This document shows, piece by piece, positions 21,520 to 33,303 of a stretch of DNA of 64,000 nt. How positions within the stretch are numbered: position 1 is the first letter of the stretch; each line of letters starts with the position of its first letter. Source of the stretch: Trochalopteron elliotii (lineage: Eukaryota > Chordata > Aves > Passeriformes > Leiothrichidae). The DNA is taken from contig JANPWX010020521.1 in the NCBI GenBank assembly GCA_024734555.1, forward strand, positions 51,498-115,497, read 5' to 3'. Made by a program: the position numbers and the translations under genes. The notes under the pieces were generated by a model. The model was not told the DNA's origin. It searched no databases and worked only from the letters and a program-made list of their open reading frames with translations.

Positions 21520-24500
21520 TAACTGTAAAAAAACAGAAAAACTTGGAAAAAACCTATAAATACATCCAAACAAGCAAACCAAAAACTCTCCCCGAAAGAT
21601 ATGATGCAGTAAAATGAAGTTCCAGAGGTAATTAAAATTCACATTAAAACATCAAACACACACTTTTCTCAGGATTTTTTTGTGGAGGGCTGTGTGTATG
21701 TGTGGTATTTTAACCATTTTTTAAAAGAACTGAAGTATTTGAAAAGTTGGCTATATAATTAAATTATAATACATTTTAAAGTATCAATATAATTTAATTA
21801 ATAAGATTTAAAATTTTGATTTAATTTTTTAATTTTTAATTTACTATGACTGAATTTTAATCAAAAATTTTATTTAAGTGAACATTATTTAATTTCATTT
21901 CAATTTTTAATTCTAAATGCATTGCCTTTTAATTTAATTTAATTTAATTTTTATTTAATTTACTTTTATATTTTAATATTTTTATATTATTATATTATTA
22001 TTAATAATATTATATTATTATTATATTGTTATATGTTAATATTATTTTTAATATTTTAATATTTAATTTAATTTAATTTAATTTTTTAGATTAATGCTAT
22101 TTTTATGTTCCAAATTTGTTTAGATTTTTATTTAATTTTTATTTAATTAAATCTTCAGTTATTGCCATTTGTGTGAATGTATTGAAGAAGCTTTTCCCCT
22201 TCTTTGCCCAAATTCAGGATTTTCTTGAATAAAATTAGGATTATTTATACTTTTTCATGCATTTTTAAGTCGTTTAAAGGCACAAAACTTCCTTAAATGC
22301 ATGAAAAATCAGGATTTAAAAGAGACAGTATTCCAAGGAATGACCAAAATCCCACCAGAATAAAAATTCTCTCACCTCGATTTCTATGAAGTGAAGAACT
22401 GCAGCCGGAAAATGAGCACAAACACCCTCAAATACTGGCTTTTGCCTCATCCTCCTCTTTTTTTAATCAAAACAAAAAAAAAAGAAACATGTAATTTGCC
22501 AACTTTCCACCCATCCAATCTCTCTGAACTCTCCCAGGATTCTCTAGACAGGGAAATTTAATGGTGTGTTGGGGATTTTGGGCTCCTCCAGATGTATTAT
22601 TTTTAAGCACAGTGAAAACTTTTTTGAATAATTTTGGCGTTCTGGAGACACTTCTGGATCCCTCCTCACCCTGTGTGGGGTTTTTGCCTCTTTCCAAACT
22701 TTCAACTTTCATCCCCTGATTTAATTTTTTTAAAGAAAAAAGTCCTTTAAAATTATTTTTAATTCTAGATCTCTTATCTCCCTTTTTATTATGGGGAAGA
22801 AAATAGACTATTCCTGTTTATTTGGGATTTTGAAGACTTGTTTTTGATACTGAGAGGCTAAGAAAAATCTTTACCGTGTACTTTGGACTTTTTTTCCAGG
22901 AAGATAAAAAGAAGTCCTTATACACTGGAATGCTAGTTTTTGGGGGAAAAAATAACCCTTTAAACCACCATATTATTTAGTGTGGTTTCTTTTTTTCTTC
23001 TAAAAAGATGTTAATGTCTCTGTTTTTAGGGATTTTTTTAAGGGAAAAAAACTTTTATAATCTTTATTTTAAGGAAAAATTCTTGTTCCTTATTTACCTG
23101 GCATTTTGAAAATATTTTTTGCAGGAAAATACTTTATTATGTCTCTCCTTTTTTATTCTTCTCATTTTTCTTAAGGAAAACCCTTTCATTTGCTTGCATT
23201 TTAAGAAACCTAATTTTTCCCAGTTCCAGATGGGTTTTTAAAAGCTCTTTAAAGTTGGGGGTTTTGGGGGGTTTTTTTATCTTTTTTTTTTTTTTTTTTT
23301 TTTTGTCCAGGAGCTGGGGTTGGACTTCTCCAGTATCCTCAGCTGGGACTTCTCTCAATAATTTTGGGGAAAAACCCGACAGAATTGGGTCTGTCTCCCT
23401 GGAGACAGTGGGCAGGCGTTGAGGAGGAGCAAAGATGCTGAAGAATTCACTGGATTTTTGGAGGGGCTCCCTGGAGGAGAGTCAGCTGGCATGTCCCTGT
23501 GCATTCCTCTCATGTATCTCACACTTTTTGTGGGACCCCATCAGTGACAAGATCCACCTGCCCATTCCTAAATTCTCCAGAATTCTGGGGTCAGTTTCTC
23601 CATCCACTCCCCTCCAGCCAGATGTGATTAATGGTGAGAGTTTAATGCTTGCCCCAACTCCCCAGCCTCACTCAGACCTTGCCCTGTAAACATCTCCAGG
23701 ACATTCCTGCAGGGTATAAAATTCTGTGTGATTTTGCTGGAGAGAGAAAACATTGGTAAAATTCTGCCAGGGCCTTGCAAGGAGAGGCAGCAAAATTCCA
23801 AGCAAAGGTTAATGCTGACAGTCACATGGTGTTGTCACTGCTTCCAGATGGCATGAAATTTTCTTTGTAACTTATGAGTGAATCATGGGAGAAGTTTGTT
23901 TGGTTTGGGGCTGGTTTGTTCTGTTTTCCTCCCTGATTTAAGACTTTATCAGAACGCCTGGCTTTTATCTTCACTGCTAATGCTGGGATGAACTGCAAAA
24001 TTGTGCTTGCTAGAAATCTTGCTAAATAATGGTTTTAAAGCTTATTTGCATTAGTATGTTCTTCTCTGGGGATATGAATAGTGAATGGATCATACCCATT
24101 CTGATTAGTGTTAAATACTGGTTTTTCTTTTCTCTAGATTGGACCGAACTTTCAGTTCAGGTAAGAGATTTACATATGTAGTTTGAATTAAAATAATTAT
24201 TTTCTTCTGAAATTCATTTGCTTCTTTCTACCCACTGTGAGAAACCACCTTGCTGGCCCCCTAGCCACAGATGTCTGGGAAAGACACAATCTGGAGTCTT
24301 GTCTTTCAAATCTACCCAAAATTCTGGATGGATCCCTTGCTGAGTATCCAACTTTTAGCTCCTGAAGAAGGCTCAGTCAAATTGCACAAATTCTGTCTGC
24401 TTGGAAAACTGGCTGTTTAAACACCAGAAAGCAGGAGTTTGGATTCCCATTAGTTTTAATTCTAGGCCTTAGAACATGGTGCTGTGAATACTTGTTGCTG

Positions 24501-24834
24501 TGCTTGGCCTCGTGAGGATGTTGTTATTGTTTTCATTTCATACAACTGGAACCAGCAGGAGTTACTACAGAGAGAACACCCTTCCCTGCCTTTTCCCTAT
24601 GGTACAGATCACAGAACAGATTTAAGCCTCACTTCCTTCTGCCTCAGCAGCTGTGACCCTAAACACAGTAAGGTCTTTATTTTTCTGGTTGGATGCAGGA
24701 AGTTGACACGTCAGTCACATTTTCCTTCTGGAACCTACACTCCACTGCATTCCAACAGGGTGGCCTCTGTTACTTTCCCCCACAGCCTCTGGAAAGGATT
24801 TGGGGTGGGGGAAACATTTTGCAACGAGAGCTGA
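21520..24834. other. AT-rich upstream region, no gene seen
   Basis: Contains a very AT-rich block (21730-22150, with TTTAA pentamers and ATTATT phrases) and a T23 run at 23282-23304. I see no domain-coding exon. The proximal part would hold the NIDO gene promoter. Confidence 0.5.
21730..22150. repeat. AT-rich low-complexity block with TTTAA repeats
   Basis: Includes five tandem TTTAA units near 21930-21955 and TTATTATTA phrases. No coding potential. Confidence 0.75.
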
Positions 24835-25193
24835 NNNNNNNNNNNNNNNNNNNNNNNNNNNNNNNNNNNNNNNNNNNNNNNNNNNNNNNNNNNNNNNNNN
24901 NNNNNNNNNNNNNNNNNNNNNNNNNNNNNNNNNNNNNNNNNNNNNNNNNNNNNNNNNNNNNNNNNNNNNNNNNNNNNNNNNNNNNNNNNNNNNNNNNNNN
25001 NNNNNNNNNNNNNNNNNNNNNNNNNNNNNNNNNNNNNNNNNNNNNNNNNNNNNNNNNNNNNNNNNNNNNNNNNNNNNNNNNNNNNNNNNNNNNNNNNNNN
25101 NNNNNNNNNNNNNNNNNNNNNNNNNNNNNNNNNNNNNNNNNNNNNNNNNNNNNNNNNNNNNNNNNNNNNNNNNNNNNNNNNNNNNNNNNNNNN
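24835..25193. other. Assembly gap (359 N)
   Basis: Unknown bases followed directly by a run of ten G. The poly-G edge suggests a G-rich segment that was hard to sequence. Confidence 0.99.
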
Positions 25194-25203
25194 GGGGGGG
25201 GGG

Positions 25204-28200
25204 AAGTGCACAGGGCTATAGAGAAACACTGATTTCACTGGTCCAGTGCAGGACGTAGTGAAGCACTGATCTGATTTGATCTGATGAGGCAGCTCCTGTG
25301 TTTTGTTTCCTGTCGTGCTAATGATCTCTGCACAAAGCTGGAAAAAGCACTGCCTGAAGGATTGTCTGTCCTGCCCAAGGGGAGCCTTGGTCTGGACAGG
25401 AAAGCAGGCATGGCATGCTTTAATCAGTCCCCAGAGTGTGGCAAGGGCAGCCCGACCCCGCTATGGGTGACGACGCCATCAGTCACTGGTGCAGACACCT
25501 GCCTGCTGCCGAGGCTCCTGGCTGGTGCACCAAGCCAGATCACCTGGCTGGTCACTGGATGCTGCTTCTCTCTGTTTGACTCCTTCAGGAAACCTGCTGG
25601 GGATACTGGCAGGCTTTCTAAAAAGACTCTGCGAGCCCCAGTGCTGCAGCACAGCTCCCACTCGCTGCTCTGCAGCAACAGGAGGTCAGTGATGGTTTAA
25701 TGCTCCATAGAGTTTATTGCATTAATATGTATCAGCACAGGTTTGTAGTGAAAGTTCCTGTATCTGCTCTCTGCTGGTGTCATTGTTTGCTTTTAAATCC
25801 CTGCACTTAAATTTCTTTTAATTAGCATAGAGAGAAAGAGACACTGGGAACACCTCACTGGTTGACACTTGGGTTTTATTTATCATTAGTTGCATTAAAT
25901 CTTTTTGCAATGAGCCTTTCAAAAGAGAAGGAAAAACAAGGATACACACAGAGAAGCTCATTTACAGCTTTGCAATAAAAATCTGAGCACACATAATTAA
26001 ATTTGTAATTCGACTTCCTTGTCATACTATGGAAAATTAAAAAAAAAATAATCTATTTTAAATGGGCTTGTGTGTGACTGCTCCATCAAAACTAACATTC
26101 TTTTTTGTTACCAAAGTCTCGTTTTAAAAAAAAAATTACCCATAAAATGAGAAAGAATACATTTTTACTGCTAAAAATTTGCTACAGCTATTACTCAGAT
26201 TTTAAAAAGAACATAAAGTTTCAAAAATTCCACTTTCATTCCATTATTTATTTTAAGAAATAATATTTTCCGATGCCTAAAACAGTTTAAAAAAGTAAAG
26301 TAATATATTTTTATTTTTTAAACTGAAATTGACATAATTTAGAATAACTCCGTTTATTTTAACATTTATTTGATTTCAAAGCTTTAGGATTTTAAACTAT
26401 AGCTTTCTTGACAAAGAAATCCAACTTTGAATTAGCAAAGGGTTTTAAAAGGTGGAAAAACGTCTTCATCAGAACTCAGTTCTACATTACCTGTAAGAGA
26501 TGGAAGACTTTGAGCATATCTTGACATTGACAGTAGTTCCACTTTCCTATGTGGGTGTGGCTTTACCTGCAACCATTTCAGTCCTGGATCTGAATCACAC
26601 CTGGAAACTAGTCATGAAACAAAGCTGGTCTATCAACAGAACATAGCACTTTAGAACAAATTTCAAGTATTTACCAGGCATTTATCTGTGACTGAACTAT
26701 ATTTGTATTAGGATGCATCTGTGCATCATGGTGTGAATTAACCATCTGCCAAGATGACAGCTGTATCATGGCCTGGAAAGTGGACCAACACTGCATTAGA
26801 AAGGAATTTTACTTGTTGCCAGCAGTTTCCAGCTACAGTCAAAAAAAAGAAGCTCAAATTACACAGCTAACTTATTCCAAGAATTTTTTTTTTTTATCAG
26901 ACTGTAGCTTCCTTTCATTATGACATTGAATAAAATGCACCCAGGTTTTCTACAACCCAGGAAAGCCTAAGAACAGCCAGATAAAGAAGATTAAATAACA
27001 TTTTCAGAAGAATTTTTTTTTCTCAAAGTATTGGTTAGATCTGGTTGAAAAAAATTTGCATTGGAAAATCTTGTGGGAGAGAATTTCAGTGTATTCCACA
27101 AAACAGATGGAGAAGTTAATGGATGTTGTGTATCTTCCTTCCCGTTTTTTCTATTTTTCTTCCTGGCAGGCAATCAGATCTGCTTAACTGTGACTCACAC
27201 AACCCTCTTGTTGCTGCTTTATGCATTATTTGTGCTACTGGTTTACTTCTCTCAGCCAGTCAGCAGGCTTTGAACTGGGACTCAGGCTTAATTGGACCTG
27301 TGTACAATTAAGAGGGACAAGTAGATTCACCCTTTTTTTGATGAGGGAGGGGCTCTACATAGCTGCCATGGTGTCTGGCCACTATGATCTCCAATGAAAT
27401 CAAACATGATATTCAGTAAATCAAGATTTAGAAAGCTAGATTTCACAAGTTTTGTGCAGATGTTTTACAGAATTTAGAAGAGTAGATCTTGTGTGAGTGT
27501 GTAGTTTTGGCCTTGAACTTCTTTTCTCACGCTTAGCCCTAATACAAATGCTCTAATTCTCTTGTGGACAAATATCTCCATTCTCTATATGCAGCTCATG
27601 AAAATGAGAAGAAGGGAAAAAAAAGACTTAAAACTTTGTGCTGTCTCAAGTGACAAGAACACCTATGACAATGATTAAGTGCCACCTTAAGGGATGTTCC
27701 CTGTCAGAACCAGACTCTGCCTATCCTGCAGTGGCAGGAATTTGGTTACCAAAGCATACACGTCTTTGTCCTCCATGAAATGTTAAAGACCAGCTCTAAT
27801 TTTAACACCAACCTGACAGATAATCTCATGCATCTTTTATAATGAGTCCTTTTACATCTGGTGTCTCCTTTTACTCTTACTGACAGATTCCCATGTTCAA
27901 CACACCATTCAGCTTTGACTCATGACATGATAAAATGCTTCCAGAAGGGTGCTGCTCTCTTCTACCCTCAAAATAGCCTCTGCCTTCCCCAGGTGATTAC
28001 TGTCACCTTGTTTTGAATTTCCTTGAAAGTTCAGGTGCCCAGAAACTCTTGGGGTCAGCTAAATCTCAGAGTGACTTCCCATACTGACAGAGGCAGTGTG
28101 TCTGTATATGGCTGAGCCAAATAGAGCAAAGGTGAGTCAAAAGTGCAAAGGGAGATCTCTCTGAGGCATTACAATTCTGAGAAAAAATTTAAAAACACCT

Positions 28201-30110
28201 GGTTCATAACATATGTGCCATTCATGACTGTTAAATAAAACAAAAAGTAATGCTCCTGCATTGCACTGAGCTGAGGTGGAGACTTCTGACAATACATATT
28301 GGGCTCTGTTTCAGATCTGGGACCAAAAGAGCATGGACAACATATGGGTGATTTATTATTGCTGAACACTCTTTGCACAGTCTCTACACCTCCTCTGCTT
28401 CTCTGTGCTCTCTCAGGGAGCAGTTGGGGTTTGGAACAGTGATGGGATTTGCCACTGCTGGGACTCAAAGTGACTCAAAGCAATATTCTGTATCATCCAG
28501 GACCATGCTCAGCGGTAAAACTGCAGGAGGTAGAGAGGAACTCTTCCCAAAGTAGCCAGTTCTTGGAGACTGTCGGGGCCCCAGTTTGCTGGTGGGAGGT
28601 GGGTGGGTGACTGACTTAGCATAATTTTTCTTTTTATTTTTTTATTCCCTTCTCATTTATTAGATGGTCTTTATCTGAACTCATGAGATTCTCATGCTTT
28701 TGCCCTATTGATTCTCTTCCCCACCACTCCGGCAGAGACAGAGCAAGCAAATGACTGTTTATGCTACTAGAGACTTACCCAAATGAAAAAGAACAAAGAA
28801 GAACCCTCTTCCATTAAAAATGCTGAGGGAAATAAAAGGCCAACAGAGGAATACTAGTGTGAGCACAGAAACATTTCTCAGCTGTGCTTGATGTTGATTG
28901 CTCCGCCAAAAACTTTTGGAATCGGCCTTCTGTTTTGGGCAATAGAATTTTGGCCTGATTGTAACACCACTATTCCAGGCTTGACAAGCAATATAACCAG
29001 GCATTTATCTGTAATTGTTGGCTTTCTACAGGCAGTGTGGTACTCTTCTATTATCTGTGTTTTCAGAAATTATGGATATGGCTTAAGTCAAGCCAAAATT
29101 ATGCTGACCAGAAATAATAAAAAAGATGTATGTACATTAGCCCGCACTGTAGAGCAAAAGGAGCAGATCTGCACAACAAAACATTCAGGGTTGACATTCA
29201 CATCTCACAGATTCAGGGTGTTCTATTTTGATTAACCCTAGGCTGGTCCTGTGGACTGAAAGGCTGAAGGAGGTGAAGCATTTTAGGAGTCTGGATATCA
29301 GGGTTTAGTTAAGCCTTTTCCAGAAAAAAGCCCATCATCATGGTCTGAAAGGGCTCCATGAAATGAATGAGTATGTCATACGTGGGTATGACTGGGAAAT
29401 TTACTCTTGAGCTCAGCTGATGGGGTAATACAGCTGTGTTATCCATAAGGAGATAGGCAGTTCCAAAAAATTATGTTATTTTCTTCTGAAGCTACAAGTA
29501 ATACTGATTCCTTTCATTGAAATTTTAATTAAGGCTCACAAAATGTAAGCTGTAATGTATTGCAATTGATTTTAAGAATTGATTTTAAGATTTTAAGGAT
29601 CTACAGTAATGGGCAGCAGCTTTTTTTTGTCTGGGGTGAGACCTGTGGTCTTTGCACAGGTCCAGCCTTCCTGCCACCTGACATTTGGGAGACATTACTT
29701 TCAAGAGTTCTAAAAAGGCTGGCCAGGTTTACCAAACTCTCTTGCGTTTCTCTGCTGTTTTTGTTGTGTTCCTGTTGAGGGAAGGGCTGTTGGAAAGCAA
29801 TGAAGTGATCCTGCATCCAGGCGAGGGTGCTGCAGGGCAGAACACAGCGGTTCTAACCATGGTTTCCAGGGTGACTGCTGGAAGTGATTTCTAGGTGATC
29901 CAGCTGGACAGTGTTCTCCTAAGCAAATAGCAGGATTCAGCTGGGAACATCCACCCTAAAGTCACTGAGCCGTCCTTCAGTGAGATGAAATGTCTGTGGT
30001 CACTGGAACTGCTGACAGAATACATCTGGGATTAGTAGCTTGAGAGAACAGAAAGTGCACAGGGATTTTTTATTTGCTATTATTATTATTATTATTACTA
30101 CTACTACTAC

Positions 30111-30152
<42 letters not shown>

Positions 30153-31232
30153 TACTATTATTATTATTACTATTTTCACTTACTTGTGTAGAATGTCTGA
30201 GAAAGAATTTAAATAAAGAACTTGTGCTGATATCTCCTTGGCTTTTTCTCTGTTAAATCTATCAGTTTGCAGGTGCTAGGGGATCTGAGGCAGTGCCAGA
30301 GAGCAGGGCCTTGTCTCAGAGCTCTCTAGCTGTCACAGGTAAGGGAATTCAGTCATCAAGTTCCTCTTGCAGTGCCATCAATACAATGATGAAAACAGCC
30401 CTTTTAGTCGGTAAAATAACATTTTTTGATAGAGTTTAGGCCAAAAAAAATTTTTTTTTCAGATGTCTGCAAGAAGAGGCAGGTTTTGACCACCAGTTTA
30501 CATTGTGACAAAGCAACCAGAGGTAACCTCAGTGTCTCTGGAAGTGGCAATAGTCTGTAAATGTGTACAGCTAAAGCTGGCAGATACCCCTGGGAACCCT
30601 ACAGAGATCCCAGTCCTAAAACATGCAACTTCTGCAGGGTGGGACATCCCACCTTCCTGTGAAGGCAGCAGGGTCTCACACAGTCAGAGCCAGCCTCAGC
30701 ACCTACTGATGTCCACCTATTTTCAGTGTCACTCCTCTAATAGATATTAATTATTTCTGTGTACAGCTCTTTCAGTAGTTACCATAGAGTTATTCCATTT
30801 TACACATGACAGAGGAGGTTAATGACCTGGAATCTCACAAGCACTGTATCATAATTATGTCAGTCATTAAACTTCTAATGGTATGTTTGAAATATGGGAG
30901 AGGCAAAATCTCGTCTCGCTGTTCTCTCATGCTCCAAGCTACCTTGTGCAATTTTGTATTTGCTGAACTCAGGAGAGGCCAAGGATGTTAAACTCCATAT
31001 AGAAATGAGGCTGGCAGATCAGTGGTGTGTTTCATTTAATCTCTCGCCTCTGAAATTAGCTACCTTTGTAGGCAGAATTATTGTGATCTCTAAAGGGTGG
31101 CCTGGCTGGCGAGCAAGGACATGCTGGCTCCATTCGCCCTGGTCAGTGGTTGATTTCACACCTGTGGATGTGCCACTTTAGTCTTTTGTGTCTTTATTTC
31201 TTCTTCCATGTACCTTCCTTAATGACTGCAAC
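25204..31232. other. Intergenic-looking stretch, no gene seen
   Basis: AT-rich single-copy sequence with many short open frames on both strands. None has a recognisable domain, signal peptide or splice-supported continuation. Confidence 0.5.
30078..30174. repeat. TAT/TAC trinucleotide microsatellite
   Basis: About 30 TAT units interrupted by blocks of TAC. Confidence 0.95.
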
Positions 31233-32737
31233 TGAATGAATTTCAGCACAGAGCCGTAGGATCACGACAATGAGTCCCTGGTTTGCTGCTGTTATACCAA
31301 AATTCCTTGCAAAGCCTGAGAGACCATGAGTTAGTGACCACCTGGAATGTTTCTGGTAGTGCAGAAGTGTTGGGGTGTGGACACCTGGTTATATCCTTCA
31401 TTTAGGCTTCATTTTAAGACTACTAAATACATAGGTAAGTTTTCCCTGAATTTTATGTTCAGTAGCAGTTTAAATCACTTCCTCAGCCACAGAAATTGAA
31501 AGCTGCTGAGGAATCAGCCCTGTGGGTTTCACACTTCTGTCAGTCTACTAAAGGTTTTGGGCTTACCACAGATTTTAATTTTGAAATATGCATTTAAGAA
31601 AGCCAAAACATAGATAACATATATTTTCACCTGAACATTTCCTCTCCGTTTTTAAATTTCAGAAGCATAAATAGGAAAATCTTGAGAACACGTCTTGTTT
31701 GTTAACATGTGTGATGATATTTAAGTGGAAAAGTATCATGATCTGGTATTTAAAGTAAACCAAATTTGTTAATTTATTTTTCACATTCTGCAGTTTGTTT
31801 ATTTTTAATTAAGTTTTGACTAAAAATTCTGTTTCCTCAGTAGCTTTCAAGTTCTGTGGTTGACAAAGGTAAACCATATTTTTATAGATTAAAAACCCAA
31901 ATATTTTTTAAAAATAATTATTAAATCTACAGTTCTAAATTAACAGATTATACTTAATAAAGTGTTTTATTTAATATAAATCTTATTTAAACTATTATTT
32001 GAATAAATATTAAATTATTAAATAACTTTAAGCACACATTTCTTTGATCAGTGGGCTTGATTGACATATTCCCTCAAACAATTCAAAAATCATTCTCGTA
32101 ACTACACAAAAACACACTTATTGTCCTGAATAGCTTTATTATTAACAACTGTTAGTTTAAATTGATCACAAGTTCTGAAAATCTGGGGACAAAACCTAAA
32201 AGTTCATTTATTTAAAGAGGGAGAAAGAAAAAAGGGTTTGCTTTAGGTTTTTTTGTTTGTTTCTTTTTAAGTTATGAAAAAAAAGCTAAAGAACAGCATG
32301 CATTCATAAGCAACAGGGATGAAACACTGACAATGATAAACTGACATTGAAAGGCTCTTGCTAACAAGACCACTCCAATACACAAATATGTTTTAAATGG
32401 CTTCTTGGTATTCCCATTAGTTGTAGATATCATTAGGAAAATAAAAAAAAAAAAAAAAAACACAAATAAAGTAAAATTTTTTGAACAGGTGGGGTTTTTT
32501 TTACAAATGTTACTAATTTATGTTCTTATGTAAAAATTTTTATTTCATATCTTGATTTTTTTTATATGCTATATCAGAGGCTAGCTGCTGGTTTTCTTAG
32601 GAAAACACTAATTTTTAAAACAACCTAGTAATAATTAAAAACAACAATAAAAGCTCAAAACTGTCAGAAAAACTTGGTAACTTACCTGCTTTTCCCATTG
32701 TGATTCCTTTCCCAAACAATTACACACTTTGTAGTTT
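31233..32737. repeat. Host flank left of the provirus, duplicated at 41234-42739
   Basis: Aligning this stretch by eye to 41234-42739 shows no substitution in about 1,505 bp and one length difference in a poly-A run (18 versus 19 A). It adjoins the LTR at the GTTT target site. As it lies outside the provirus here, I read it as host DNA. AT-rich, no gene. Confidence 0.85.
32734..32737. other. Target site duplication GTTT (left)
   Basis: GTTT directly precedes TGTTGCCC of the left LTR and matches GTTT at 43256-43259. Four base pairs is the usual duplication for gammaretrovirus-type integrases. Confidence 0.8.
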
Positions 32738-32793
32738 TGTTGCCCGATATCCAAAGTGAAACACAAATCAACAAAGTTGATTTATGCCGGTGC

Positions 32794-32799
32794 TTTATT
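32794..32799 (-). promoter_or_regulatory. LTR polyadenylation signal AATAAA
   Basis: 56 nt before the U5 end. The counterpart in the other LTR is at 42796-42801. Confidence 0.7.
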
Positions 32800-32868
32800 T
32801 TAGGGCCCGGGGACCTGTGGACTAGCGTCCCAAGTCAGAATCCCGAAGACCTTCATTTTACAATCAGC

Positions 32869-32875
32869 TTTTATA
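32869..32875 (-). promoter_or_regulatory. LTR TATA box TATAAAA
   Basis: Lies about 70 nt upstream of the LTR AATAAA. The matching box in the other LTR is at 42871-42877. Confidence 0.6.
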
Positions 32876-33253
32876 TCTTTTTACAACTGATTACTTCATT
32901 AGTGTACGTGCAAAACCCCACATCCCAAGTTACAATAGATACATATATCAAAATCAAATTACACTCCTTGAAGTCATAAATTTCACATGGTTGTCTGCTC
33001 CAAGACTATGGTTTGGCTCCTGTGGTCAAACTCCCACCACCAGATACCCATGGCTACGTTATACTTTAACTTAATCTCATGGAAACATCTAACAGTTTCT
33101 ACCTGTTTGTTCTTAGCTAAGCAGTCTACACCTCAGTACATTCCCATGGCACATTCCCAGAATTAGGGCCTACTCCTAATAGAGAAATCTTCAAGCCTTA
33201 GCATGACTACTACTACTTCACTATTTTATTTCTCCCAACCCCCTTTGGTAACA

Positions 33254-33269
33254 ACTCCCCCCTTTTGAG
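33254..33269 (-). promoter_or_regulatory. Polypurine tract
   Basis: Reads CAAAAGGGGGGAGT on the element strand, directly upstream of the LTR start TGTTACC and 34 nt after the env stop. This is the standard site for plus-strand priming and fixes the LTR edge. Confidence 0.9.
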
Positions 33270-33303
33270 CATTCTTCAAAGATTCTGCAAGGATGCTCAA
33301 TCT

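Larger units (their letters stand above)
32738..33253 (-). mobile_element. 3' LTR, 516 bp
   Basis: On the element strand it starts TGTTACCAAAGG and ends ATCGGGCAACA, with inverted ends TGTTRCC/GGYAACA. It holds a TATAAAA box (32869-32875) and AATAAA (32794-32799), about 56 nt from the end, a compact U3-R-U5 order. It follows the polypurine tract. It differs from the other LTR at 32818, 33015 and 33129. Confidence 0.92.

Noticed and set aside
24137..24160. Exon-like 23-nt segment with a TTTTCTTTTCTCTAG acceptor and GTAAGAG donor
   Set aside because: The splice signals are good, but the exon is tiny and no partner exon or domain is visible nearby.
25284..25700. 138-codon open frame on the plus strand
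   Set aside because: No domain or conserved pattern. Overlapping open frames on the other strand suggest chance in a GC-richer patch.
28888..29235. 115-codon open frame on the plus strand
   Set aside because: No recognisable family, no signal peptide and no splice support.
31233..33253. A single 2,021-bp LTR
   Set aside because: Both copies match over 2 kb and the ends look like TG...CA, but the target duplication, inverted ends, poly-A signal position and distribution of differences all place the LTR edge at 32738/42740.
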